Part shown: piece after piece, positions 1 to 9,685 of the stretch
Layout of the letters: each line of letters starts with the position of its first letter
Numbering within the stretch: position 1 is the first letter of the stretch
From: CAYVUV01 sp964455095
GTDB taxonomy: Bacteria; Desulfobacterota; Binatia; HRBIN30; CADEER01
DNA length: 17,147 nucleotides
Direction: 5' to 3'
Assembly: GCA_964455095.1 (NCBI GenBank)
Contig: CAYVUV010000180.1
Location: 1 to 17,147 of the forward strand
The notes under the pieces: model-generated
What the model saw: only the letters and a program-made list of their open reading frames with translations
Told to the model about the DNA's origin: nothing
The model's database searches: none
Program-made: the position numbers and the translations under genes

Positions 1-710
1 TCGCCAACTCGGCGCTCTATGCGACGGTCACCACCGATGCCTCGTGCGGCGCGGTCAACTCGATGCACGACAGCTTCACCCCGATCGGCGGCCTGGTGCC
101 GCTGGTCAACATCCTTCTCGGCGAAGTCATCTTCGGCGGTGTCGGCGCGGGGCTGTACGGCATGCTCGTCTTCGTCCTCCTCGCCGTCTTCATCGCCGGG
201 CTGATGGTCGGGCGCACGCCCGAGTATCTGGGCAAGAAGATCGAGCAGCGCGAGGTCAAGCTCGCCATGCTCTACATCCTGATCTTCCCGCTGCTGATCC
301 TCGGCTTCGCCGCCTGGTCGGTGGTGGCGCCCTATGGCGTGTCCTCGCTCAACAACGCCGGTCCGCACGGGCTGAGCGAGATCATGTACGCGTTCACCAG
401 CGCCGCCGGCAACAACGGCTCGGCCTTCGCCGGCATCAGCGCCAACACGCCCTGGTACAACACGACGCTCGGCCTGACGATGCTCGGCGGCCGCTTCCTG
501 ATGATCGTGCCGATGCTGGCCATCGGCGGCTCGCTGGTCGGCAAGAAGGTGGTGCCGCCATCGGCCGGAACGTTTCCGACCGACGGCGCGCTGTTCGTCG
601 GCCTGCTGGTCGGCGTGATCGTCATCGTCGGCGCGCTGACCTTCTTCCCGGCGCTGGCGCTGGGACCGATCGTCGAGCACTTCCTCGCCGGCGCCGGCCG
701 GTTTTTCTAG
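1..710 (+). CDS. kdpA: KdpA, potassium-binding/translocating subunit of the Kdp ATPase (5' partial)
   Basis: This is the C-terminal ~235 residues of the K+ channel-like subunit of the inner-membrane KdpFABC pump. The gene enters the window in frame (first full codon at base 3) and stops at 708-710. The family is about 560-600 residues, so more than half is missing upstream because of the window edge, not a mutation. Two selectivity-filter-type segments are visible: SCGAVNSMHDSFTP near bases 45-86 and SAAGNNGSAFAGISANTP near bases 400-452. Hydrophobic membrane helices lie around and between them, and the last one runs into FFPALALGPIVEH near the C terminus. kdpB follows after 16 bases, as in typical kdpFABC operons. 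Identification rests on family motifs I recognise and on the adjacent kdpB and kdpC, so it is very secure. Confidence 0.97.
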   Translation, partial: ANSALYATVTTDASCGAVNSMHDSFTPIGGLVPLVNILLGEVIFGGVGAGLYGMLVFVLLAVFIAGLMVGRTPEYLGKKIEQREVKLAMLYILIFPLLILGFAAWSVVAPYGVSSLNNAGPHGLSEIMYAFTSAAGNNGSAFAGISANTPWYNTTLGLTMLGGRFLMIVPMLAIGGSLVGKKVVPPSAGTFPTDGALFVGLLVGVIVIVGALTFFPALALGPIVEHFLAGAGRFF

Positions 711-726
711 AGAGGCGACAAGAGAC

Positions 727-2775
<2,049 letters not shown>

Positions 2776-2785
2776 GAGGAACGCC

Positions 2786-3376
2786 ATGGGACGCACGACA
2801 CTGATCGCCCTTCGCACCACCATCGTGACGCTCGTCGTCACCGGACTGCTCTACCCCCTGGCCATGACCGGCGCGGCGCAGCTGCTCTTCCCGCACCAGT
2901 CCAACGGCAGCCTGGTCACCGACGAACGCGGCCAGGTAGTCGGATCGGAGCTGATCGGCCAATCGTTCTCGCGGCCCGACTACTTCTGGACGCGGCCGTC
3001 CGCCGCCGGCCCCAACGGCTACGACGCCGCCGCGTCGTCCGGCTCCAACCTCGGCCCCACCTCGCAAAAGCTGCGCGACCGCATCACCGCCGAGATCGCA
3101 CGCCTGGCGGAGACCAACCCGGACGCCGACGGGCCGGTCCCGTCCGACCTGGTCACCGCCTCGGCCAGCGGCCTCGATCCGCACATCTCGCCCGCCGCCG
3201 CCCGCTGGCAGATCCCGCGCGTTGCGCAAGCCCGTCACGTCGACCCGGAGCGCGTGCGCGCCGTGGTCGAGGCCAACACCGAGGGGCGCACGTTTGGCCT
3301 GCTCGGCGACCCGCGCGTCAACGTCCTGCGGCTCAACCTCGCCCTCGACCGGCAGTTCGGCCGATCCGCCTCATGA
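2786..3376 (+). CDS. kdpC: KdpC, accessory subunit of the Kdp ATPase
   Basis: KdpC is a single-span inner-membrane subunit needed for assembly and ATP affinity of the KdpFABC complex. The 196-residue product (family about 190) has one N-terminal hydrophobic helix around residues 9-33. A periplasmic domain follows with the family motifs GSELIGQSFSRPDYFW, the glycine/serine/asparagine-rich stretch AASSGSNLGPTS, and DLVTASASGLDPHISPAAA. A strong AGGAGG (2775-2780) lies 5 bases before the ATG and overlaps the end of kdpB, so the two genes are probably translationally linked. Its TGA stop (3374-3376) overlaps an ATG that opens a 10-codon frame leading to kdpD. Confidence 0.97.
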   Translation: MGRTTLIALRTTIVTLVVTGLLYPLAMTGAAQLLFPHQSNGSLVTDERGQVVGSELIGQSFSRPDYFWTRPSAAGPNGYDAAASSGSNLGPTSQKLRDRITAEIARLAETNPDADGPVPSDLVTASASGLDPHISPAAARWQIPRVAQARHVDPERVRAVVEANTEGRTFGLLGDPRVNVLRLNLALDRQFGRSAS

Positions 3377-3405
3377 GAGTGCCGAGCCGCGCACCGTCCC
3401 GATGA
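3373..3405 (+). CDS. Candidate 10-codon coupling micro-ORF between kdpC and kdpD
   Basis: This frame encodes MRVPSRAPSR. Its ATG shares ATGA (3373-3376) with the kdpC stop, and its TGA (3403-3405) shares ATGA (3402-3405) with the kdpD start. No purine-rich ribosome site is visible before either ATG, so reinitiation by ribosomes ending kdpC is a plausible way for kdpD to be translated. The overlaps are seen directly; the coupling role is inference. It could equally be a chance arrangement in GC-rich DNA, and the peptide itself need not have a function. Confidence 0.3.
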   Translation: MRVPSRAPSR

Positions 3406-4577
3406 GCGAGCGTTCCGTGCCGACGGCCGCGGGCGAGCGCCCGCGGCCGGAAGACTTCCTCGAGCTGGTCGAGCGCGCCAAGCGCGGGCGGCTCAAAGTC
3501 TACATCGGGCCGGCGGCGGGCGTGGGCAAGACCTATCGCATGCTCGAGGAAGCGCACGCGCTGCACAAGCGCGGCGTCGACGTCGTGCTCGGCTTCGTCG
3601 AGACGCATGGACGCGCCGAGACGGCGGCCCTGCTCGACGGGCTCGAGCAGGTGCCGCGCCGGCGCGTCGAGTACCGCGGCTTGATGGTCGAGGAGATGGA
3701 CCTCGACGGCGTGCTTGCCCGCCGCCCGCAGCTCGCCGTCGTCGATGAGATCGCGCACACCAACGTCCCGGGCTCACGCCACAAGAAGCGCTACCAGGAT
3801 GTGTTCGAGCTGCTCGACGCCGGCATCAACGTCATCTGCGCCTTCAACGTCCAGCACCTCGAGAGCCTGAAGGACATCGTCGAACGCGCCACCGGCGTGA
3901 CCATCCGCGAGACCGTGCCCGACAGCTTCCTCAAGCAGGCCGATCAGGTGGTCAACCTCGACCTCGACGCCGAGGACCTGCTCGAACGGCTGCGCGCCGG
4001 CAAGATCTACGACGCCGGAAAAGTCGAGTGGGCGCTGACCCACTTTTTCAAGGAAGACAAGTTGTCGAGCCTGCGCGAGCTGGCGCTGCGAGAGGTCGCG
4101 GAGCGGCTCGACTCGCAGGCCGCGACGGCGCGCGCGGCCAGCGACACCGCGCCCGCCGCCGGCGCCGGGCGCGTGATGGTCTGCATGGCCTCGGCCTCGC
4201 CGCGCGCCGCCGGGCTGCTGCGCCGCGGCTCGCGTCTGGCCGGCCGACTCAACACCGATTGGTTCGTCGTCTACGTCGAGACCCCGGACGAGGCGCCGAC
4301 GCGCATCGCCTCCGACGCGCAGCGCCATCTCATCGACAACATCGAGCGCGCCCGCGAGCTCGGCGCGCAGGTGCGCCGCCTCCAGGCCAGGGATGCGGTG
4401 CCGGCATTGCTCGACTTCGCGCACACGCACGGAGTGGCGCACATTCTCATCGGCCGCTCGCAACAGCCGCGCTGGCGGCAGTGGCTCGGGCGCACGTTCA
4501 TGCAGCGTATGGTGCAGGAGGCCGCCGGCTTCGACTTGCACATTGTCTCGCTCGACAGCGAGGAGGGCGGGGCATGA
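3402..4577 (+). CDS. kdpD: Short KdpD: K+-sensing ATPase domain plus Usp domain, no kinase
   Basis: This 391-residue protein corresponds to the cytoplasmic N-terminal half of the KdpD sensor, which controls kdp expression in response to K+ and turgor. Residues about 18-230 form the KdpD domain. It contains the family Walker A GPAAGVGKT at 36-44, a Walker B-like LAVVDE ahead of IAHTNVPGSRHKKRYQD, and the conserved FNVQHLESL. Residues about 257-386 are a universal-stress-protein-like domain ending in the nucleotide-loop type LIGRS (349-353). The four-helix membrane domain and the kinase of the ~890-residue E. coli KdpD are absent. The frame stays open upstream to 3222, but ATG 3402 leaves about 33 residues before Walker A, close to E. 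coli, and clears kdpC. Short KdpD proteins are known in cyanobacteria and Deinococcus. The next gene overlaps by ATGA and supplies a kinase. Confidence 0.9.
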   Translation: MSERSVPTAAGERPRPEDFLELVERAKRGRLKVYIGPAAGVGKTYRMLEEAHALHKRGVDVVLGFVETHGRAETAALLDGLEQVPRRRVEYRGLMVEEMDLDGVLARRPQLAVVDEIAHTNVPGSRHKKRYQDVFELLDAGINVICAFNVQHLESLKDIVERATGVTIRETVPDSFLKQADQVVNLDLDAEDLLERLRAGKIYDAGKVEWALTHFFKEDKLSSLRELALREVAERLDSQAATARAASDTAPAAGAGRVMVCMASASPRAAGLLRRGSRLAGRLNTDWFVVYVETPDEAPTRIASDAQRHLIDNIERARELGAQVRRLQARDAVPALLDFAHTHGVAHILIGRSQQPRWRQWLGRTFMQRMVQEAAGFDLHIVSLDSEEGGA

Positions 4578-6367
4578 CGTTCCGCAGCAAAGTCCTGCTC
4601 GCCCAGGCGCCGCTCGGGCTGGCGCTGCTGCTGCTCGCCGTCCTGGCGGTGCGCACCATCGGGTCGCTCGGCGTCAGCGCCGAGGCGATTCTGAAGGAAA
4701 ACTACCGCAGCGTGCTCGCCGCCCAGCGCATGGCCGACATCCTCGAGACACTCGACCGCGCCGCGCTGTTCCAGCTCGCCGGACGCGGCGGTCTCGACGC
4801 GGCCGACCTCGACCGGCAGATCGAACGCTTCGAGGCCGAGCTGGCGGTCGAGGAGGGCAACGTCACCGAGGTCGGCGAGCGCGAAGCCGCCGTCACGCTG
4901 CGCCAGCGCTGGACCGCGTACCGCGCCAGCTTCGCCGAATTGCGCGCGGCGCCGGCTGCCGCGGTCTATTTCGATCGGCTGGCGCCGGCGTTTCTCGCCA
5001 CGCGCGAAGCGACCGAGCGCGTCTTGACGCTCAACCAGGATGCCATGCTGCGCAAGAGCGACCACACCCGCGACCACGCGGCGCGCACCGGCACGATCAT
5101 GGTGATTGCCTCCCTTGCCGCGCTGCTGCTCGGGGTGCTCGTCTCGGCGCTGCTCACCAGTCGGCTGGTCCTGCCCGTGGCCCGCCTGCGCGCGGCGGCC
5201 GACCGCATCGGCGCCGGTGACTTCAGCGCCCGCGTGCCGGTATCGGGGCGCGATGAGCTGGCCCAGCTCGCCACGACGTTCAACGGCATGGCCGACCGCC
5301 TCGACCGCTACCGGCGCAGCTCGCTCGGCGAGCTGCTCCTCGCCCAGCAGGCGGCGCAGGCGGCGATCGACAGCCTGCCCGACCCGGTGTTGGTCTTCGA
5401 TGCCAAGGGCGACCTGCTGATCGTCAACCGCGCCGGCGAGGCCATGCTCGGCGCCGGGCTCGCCAGCGCCCCCGTCGCCTTGCGCGCGATGGTCGAAACG
5501 GCGCGCGCGCACGTCTTGGCCGGCAAGGGCGCGTATGTGCCGCGCGGTTTCGAGGATGCGGTCCACCTGCCATCGACCAGCGACGGCGACCTGTACTACC
5601 TGGCGCGCGCCACGCCGGTGTACGGCGAGCAGGGGGGCATCACCGGCGCGACGGTGATCCTGCAGGATGTCACCCGCCTGCACCGTTTCGATCAGCTCAA
5701 GAACGACCTCGTCGCCACCGTCGCGCACGAGTTTCGCACGCCGCTGACGTCGCTGCGCCTGGCGATTCACTTGTGTCTCGAGCATGTGGCCGGGCCGCTG
5801 ACCGACAAGCAGTCGGACCTGCTCTACGCCGCGCGCGACGACTGCGAGCGGCTGCAGCGCATCGTCGACGAGTTGCTCGACCTGGCCAAGATTCAGGGCG
5901 GTCGCATGCAGTTGCAGCGCCGCCGCATCGCGCCGCGCGCCCTGATCACCGCCGCGGTCGACGCGCAGCGCGGGCACGCCGCGGCGCGCCACATCGAGCT
6001 CACCATCGAGGTGGCGCCGGGACTGCCCGAGGTCGAGGTCGACCCCGACCGCCTGCAACTCGTCTTCGCCAACCTCATCACCAACGCCATCCGCCACTCC
6101 CCCGAGGGCGAGCCGGTGTGCGTGCGCGGCGCGGTGGCCGACGGCGCCGTGCGGTTCTCCGTCGTCGACCACGGGCCGGGCATCGCGCCCGCCGCGCGGG
6201 AAGTGATCTTCGACAAGCTCACCCAGGGGATGGAGTCGCCCGGCGGCGCCGGTCTCGGCCTCTCGATCGCCCGCGAGATCGTCGTCGCGCACGGCGGTAC
6301 CATCGGCGTCGACAGCCCGCCCGGCGGCGGCAGCGAGTTCTGGTTCACGGTGCCGGCGAATCGGTGA
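4574..6367 (+). CDS. Membrane sensor histidine kinase (2 TM, HAMP, PAS, HisKA, HATPase)
   Basis: The product is 597 residues. A first membrane helix lies at about 7-28, an extracytoplasmic, largely helical sensor region at about 30-172, and a second helix at about 174-196. HAMP follows at about 197-249 and a PAS domain at about 258-370. HisKA has its phospho-acceptor H385 in TVAHEFRTPLTS. The HATPase_c domain has N500 and N504 in the N-box, DHGPGIAP (G1, 532-539) and GGAGLGLS (G2). The enzyme should autophosphorylate and pass phosphate to a response regulator, but none is encoded nearby. Its ATG shares ATGA with the kdpD stop, with AGGAGG at 4561-4566 placed 7 bases upstream. Production is therefore linked to the short KdpD, and I infer that the two together replace a full KdpD. 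It lacks the DUF4118 membrane region of KdpD, so it may sense something else. The 3' end overlaps the opposing gene by 23 bases. Confidence 0.92.
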   Translation: MTFRSKVLLAQAPLGLALLLLAVLAVRTIGSLGVSAEAILKENYRSVLAAQRMADILETLDRAALFQLAGRGGLDAADLDRQIERFEAELAVEEGNVTEVGEREAAVTLRQRWTAYRASFAELRAAPAAAVYFDRLAPAFLATREATERVLTLNQDAMLRKSDHTRDHAARTGTIMVIASLAALLLGVLVSALLTSRLVLPVARLRAAADRIGAGDFSARVPVSGRDELAQLATTFNGMADRLDRYRRSSLGELLLAQQAAQAAIDSLPDPVLVFDAKGDLLIVNRAGEAMLGAGLASAPVALRAMVETARAHVLAGKGAYVPRGFEDAVHLPSTSDGDLYYLARATPVYGEQGGITGATVILQDVTRLHRFDQLKNDLVATVAHEFRTPLTSLRLAIHLCLEHVAGPLTDKQSDLLYAARDDCERLQRIVDELLDLAKIQGGRMQLQRRRIAPRALITAAVDAQRGHAAARHIELTIEVAPGLPEVEVDPDRLQLVFANLITNAIRHSPEGEPVCVRGAVADGAVRFSVVDHGPGIAPAAREVIFDKLTQGMESPGGAGLGLSIAREIVVAHGGTIGVDSPPGGGSEFWFTVPANR

Positions 6368-7697
6368 GCCGGCTGGTGCTGGCCGGCGTCGGCGCGAGCG
6401 CGAGCGCGTGGCTCTCGAGTGCCACCGGGAGCTGGCGCGCGGCGAGAAAGCGCTCGACGTCGGCCCCCGCGGGCAGGGCGCAGCTGGTCGAGGTAAACCA
6501 GTGCGCCCCCGCATCGACGCCGCCCCAGTCGGTGAGGCGGTAGCCGACCCCCGGCAGCTCGCCGCGCACCGACTCGGGCGGTTCACCATCCGAATTCTCC
6601 CGATAGACCAGCTGGCGGCGCAGGCTGGCCAGGGTCGGCCCGGTAGTGAGCACCTGGACCAGCGTCACGTCGGGACCGATGAGGGCGAACCAATCGCCCG
6701 GACGCTCGTTGAGCGCCGCGCGTTCGGCCGCGCCCATGGCGCCGATCGGCAGCGGCGCGATCATCCCCGGCGCCAGCACGCCCCAACCGCGCAGGTCGTG
6801 AAAGTCGAGCACGCCCTGAATCTCGATGCCGCCGAAGAAGTAGGTCGGCGGGAAGTTCAGGCGCAGGTGCACCGGCAACTCGGCGCAATCGCGGTAGAAG
6901 ACCGTATCGGTGCGGAAGATCGGCGTGCGCAGTCCCCAGCCGAGGCGCACCCACTGGCGCTGGCGGCGCACGACACGGATCGGCCCGACGCGCCAGCCCA
7001 CGATCTCGGTCACCAGATCGTCCTCGTCGCGCCACAGCGGGATCACGCCGAGGAAGCGCGCCGCGGCGCGCACCTTGAGCCGGTCGAGCAGGTTGCGCTC
7101 GGGTGCGTCGGGCGGCGCCTTCAGGGCGAGGTAGCGCGGCGTCGCGCCGCCGAACCCCATCGACACGCGCGCGCCGGCAATGACGTCGCGGACGGTGTCG
7201 TATTGCACGTAGGAGGCGGGGGCGCGCGGCGCCGGCGTCGGACCGCTGAGCACGTAGACCCAGCCGGCGAAGTCGCCGTGATGCAGCGCGATCTCGACCG
7301 CGCAGCGCGAGCCGGGCGGGACCTCGTCCGGCCGCATCCGGCGCCCGGCGTCGGCGAGCATCCAACCGATCTCGTCGGCGTCGTCGAGCACCCCGGGCGA
7401 ATCGTCGGGGTTCGGCTCGGGTCCCTGATCGAGCACCAGACGCCCGTCGGCATCGCGCTCGTCGAGCTGCCACGGAATCGGCGCGCAGCGCTCGGCGCAG
7501 GCCAGCACCGCGAGCGTCTCGACGGCGGCACCGCGCAGGCAGTCCAGGTCGGCGCCGCGCGCGTACACGGCGGGCGAGACCGCCGCGACCTCGCCCGCCG
7601 CGGCAGCCCCGGATGGGCCCGTCGTCAGAGCGGCAACAAGCCCGAAAAGACAGCAATTCCAGCCGTTGGGACGCTTTGCTTCACGCGCCATCGTCAT
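6345..7697 (-). CDS. Exported protein of unknown family (450 aa)
   Basis: I cannot name this family. The N terminus (AREAKRPNGWNCCLFGLVAA, then small residues up to AAAAG near 35) reads as a Sec signal peptide, so the mature protein is probably periplasmic or exported. Notable mature features are a cysteine-rich stretch (C53, C67, C71) followed by IPWQLDERDADG (74-85), and DEIGWMLADAG (108-118). I recall similar 'PFQxDERD...G' plus 'DELVFMAxDAG' pairings in uncharacterised bacterial proteins. The middle and end are rich in W, F, Y and beta-prone segments, and no enzyme motif stands out. The frame is open to a TTG at 7718, but the ATGs at 7697 or 7691 give a better signal peptide; neither has a clear ribosome site. 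It is transcribed divergently from the DUF1302 gene across 113 bases, which suggests a shared envelope role. Its last 23 bases overlap the kinase gene. Confidence 0.8.
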   Translation of the reverse strand: MTMAREAKRPNGWNCCLFGLVAALTTGPSGAAAAGEVAAVSPAVYARGADLDCLRGAAVETLAVLACAERCAPIPWQLDERDADGRLVLDQGPEPNPDDSPGVLDDADEIGWMLADAGRRMRPDEVPPGSRCAVEIALHHGDFAGWVYVLSGPTPAPRAPASYVQYDTVRDVIAGARVSMGFGGATPRYLALKAPPDAPERNLLDRLKVRAAARFLGVIPLWRDEDDLVTEIVGWRVGPIRVVRRQRQWVRLGWGLRTPIFRTDTVFYRDCAELPVHLRLNFPPTYFFGGIEIQGVLDFHDLRGWGVLAPGMIAPLPIGAMGAAERAALNERPGDWFALIGPDVTLVQVLTTGPTLASLRRQLVYRENSDGEPPESVRGELPGVGYRLTDWGGVDAGAHWFTSTSCALPAGADVERFLAARQLPVALESHALALAPTPASTSRLTDSPAP

Positions 7698-7711
7698 AAA
7701 GGGGAATAAGC

Positions 7712-7739
7712 TTGACAACTAGAAACGGCATCGAATAAG
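7712..7739 (+). promoter_or_regulatory. Sigma70-like promoter for the DUF1302 cluster
   Basis: A perfect -35 hexamer TTGACA (7712-7717) is followed after 16 bases by AATAAG (7734-7739), which matches four of six positions of TATAAT. This would start transcription near 7746 and leave a leader of about 65 bases before the DUF1302 ATG. The spot is unusually AT-rich for this GC-rich window. The -35 element lies only about 15 bases from the start of the divergent gene, so both genes may be regulated through this short region. Confidence 0.5.
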
Positions 7740-7756
7740 GGACGGCCTGCCAGGGG

Positions 7757-7784
7757 CTGGCCCGAGGGGGAGAGCACGGGCCAG
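7757..7784 (+). repeat. Inverted repeat in the leader of the DUF1302 gene
   Basis: CTGGCCCG (7757-7764) and its exact complement CGGGCCAG (7777-7784) flank a purine-rich 12-base spacer. In the mRNA this would form a hairpin ending about 13 bases before the ribosome site AGGAGGG (7798-7804). On DNA it could be a dimeric regulator site. The repeat is seen directly; either role is conjecture. Confidence 0.4.
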
Positions 7785-7810
7785 AAACGCGAGAGAGAGG
7801 AGGGTCTCGA

Positions 7811-9661
7811 ATGACGCGGCATGGGCTGAGAGTCTGGGGGTTCGTGTGCCTAGGTGCGGCAGTTTGCGCCGGGGCACCGGCGGCGGTGCTGGGAGCCTCG
7901 CTGGACGCCAATGGAGAGATTTCGCTCGGGGTGCGCACGTACACCAGTGCGCGCGTCGGCACCGAACATACCGACATATCCATCAAGGAATCGGCCGGCC
8001 GCCAGGTGCGGCGCAGCTTGACGTTCCCGGTGTCCCCCGATGGACACTTGCGCCAGAACCGCTTCTACGCCGAGGTCGAGCTCGACCACGATCTGAAACG
8101 ACTGGTGAACGAGGGATTCGGGCCATTCGGTCTGCTCAACGATCTGCCGTTCAAGTTCAAGAAGCTCAAGTACCACATTGTGTACCGCGGAGAAGCCGAG
8201 GGCATTTACGATTACGGTCCGAGTGAGTATCGCACCGCCGAGCAGTTCTATGACACGGACCTGGCGACCTGCTTTTCGGGGAACTGCCCGGACGTCAGCG
8301 GCGAGCGCAGCCGGCTGCGCCGCCTGGGTGTGCAGCGCCAGCGGCTCTTTCAGGCCTATCTCGAGGCGCAGGCCGGCGAGCTGCTGATCCGTTTCGGCCG
8401 CCAGATCCTCGTCTGGGGTGAAACCGACGCCTTCCGGCTGCTCGACAACATCAACCCGATCGACAACAGCTTCGGCGGCTTTCTCACCTCGCTCGACGAG
8501 CGCCGCGTACCGCTCGACATGCTGGTCGCCAACTATTACTTCGGCGACGTCGGCCCGTTCTTCGAGACGTACATCGAGGCCTTCGGCGCCATCGACGACG
8601 CCGTCGGCTACACGCCCGGCATTCCCACCGGCTCGCCGTGGTCGCTGCCCAACTTCGAGCCCAGCGCCGTGCTCAAGAGCTACCAAAAGACGCCGACGCG
8701 CACGTTCACCGACATTCGCGGCGGCATCCAGATCAAGGCCAACGCCCCGATCCCCGTGATTGGCGACGCGACGTTCGGCATCGCGCACTACTACACGTAC
8801 TTCGACACGCCGGCGGTGCAGACGTTCACCTCGCGGGCGTTCCCGCTCGGGTTGCCGACGGCACAGGGCACCTTCCTGGCCATCGCCGAGCAAACCGCGC
8901 CGCGCGTGCAGGTCACCGGGGCGACGATGACCTTCGCCCTGCCGTCGGAAATCGCGCGCAACGCCGGCCTGAGCGGCGAGCCGATCTTCCGCACCGAGCT
9001 GGCCTACTTCCAGGGCGAGCCGCGCTTCTCGCAGGCCAACCTCGACCCCTTCGTGTACGCCACCGGGGCGTGTCGAGGTCCGGGCGGCAGAATCGAGGAC
9101 GGCCTCTGCACCGGTGGGAAACGCGAGGGCGATTCGTGGAACTTCGTGCTCGGCATCGACACCAACCAGTGGATCCGCTTCCTCAACCCGAACCAGACCT
9201 TCTTCATCACCACGCAGTTCTTCTACAAGCACCTGAATGGCGCGGTCGACCGCGGACCGATTACGAACCGGCCGGGCTGTAAGCCCGGGGTCGATCCGGG
9301 CTGCGTCGTCATCGCGAACAACGGCGAGGTGCTGCCGGTGCCGGAGTACAAGGTCGAGCCGGCCCTGATCCCGTCCGGCGCCTCGCAGTCCATCTTGATT
9401 CACAACCCGGTCGACCAATACCTGCAGACCCTGCTGATCGCGACGCAGTACTACAGCGGTCAGATTCAGCCCAGCTTCACCTTCATCTACGACTGGAGCG
9501 GCTCGCTGGCCGCGGTGCCCGCCGTCACGTTCAGCCGCGACCCCTTCCGCTTCACCATGGCCTACAACTACCTGTACGCATCGCGGTACAAGGGCGCCAG
9601 CGGCGTCAGCTTGCTGCGCGACCGCGACAACGTGTTGTTCCAGCTGGAATACGTCATCTGA
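7811..9661 (+). CDS. DUF1302 family putative outer-membrane protein
   Basis: The product is 616 residues with a signal peptide (LRVWGFVCLGAAVCAG, likely cut near residue 29). The family core is unmistakable: GRQILVWGETDAFRLLDNIN from about 196, then DNSFGGFLTSLDERRVPLDM. Alternating polar and hydrophobic strands throughout and a hydrophobic C-terminal strand (NVLFQLEYVI) fit a beta-barrel in the outer membrane. Members are usually about 500-650 residues. The function is not established; from memory the family co-occurs with DUF1329 proteins, YCF48 propellers and RND/MMPL exporters in clusters for hydrophobic compounds. Three close cysteine pairs (154/159, 421/433, 490/498) could close surface loops by disulfides. 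AGGAGGG at 7798-7804 lies 6 bases before the ATG. It is the first gene of the cluster behind a good promoter. Confidence 0.88.
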   Translation: MTRHGLRVWGFVCLGAAVCAGAPAAVLGASLDANGEISLGVRTYTSARVGTEHTDISIKESAGRQVRRSLTFPVSPDGHLRQNRFYAEVELDHDLKRLVNEGFGPFGLLNDLPFKFKKLKYHIVYRGEAEGIYDYGPSEYRTAEQFYDTDLATCFSGNCPDVSGERSRLRRLGVQRQRLFQAYLEAQAGELLIRFGRQILVWGETDAFRLLDNINPIDNSFGGFLTSLDERRVPLDMLVANYYFGDVGPFFETYIEAFGAIDDAVGYTPGIPTGSPWSLPNFEPSAVLKSYQKTPTRTFTDIRGGIQIKANAPIPVIGDATFGIAHYYTYFDTPAVQTFTSRAFPLGLPTAQGTFLAIAEQTAPRVQVTGATMTFALPSEIARNAGLSGEPIFRTELAYFQGEPRFSQANLDPFVYATGACRGPGGRIEDGLCTGGKREGDSWNFVLGIDTNQWIRFLNPNQTFFITTQFFYKHLNGAVDRGPITNRPGCKPGVDPGCVVIANNGEVLPVPEYKVEPALIPSGASQSILIHNPVDQYLQTLLIATQYYSGQIQPSFTFIYDWSGSLAAVPAVTFSRDPFRFTMAYNYLYASRYKGASGVSLLRDRDNVLFQLEYVI

Positions 9662-9685
9662 CGCACGTCGGGCCCACGTTCGGGT

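Noticed and set aside
3222..3401. N-terminal extension of KdpD into kdpC
   Set aside because: The extra residues overlap kdpC, are Arg/Ser-rich and do not resemble KdpD; ATG 3402 gives the expected spacing to Walker A.
7698..7718. TTG start for the unknown - strand protein
   Set aside because: It adds seven residues with no ribosome site and falls on the predicted -35 of the divergent promoter; a downstream ATG gives a better signal peptide.
9272..9288. CCGGGCT/AGCCCGG hairpin inside the DUF1302 gene
   Set aside because: It is a short GC palindrome within coding sequence encoding a Cys loop, expected by chance at this GC content.
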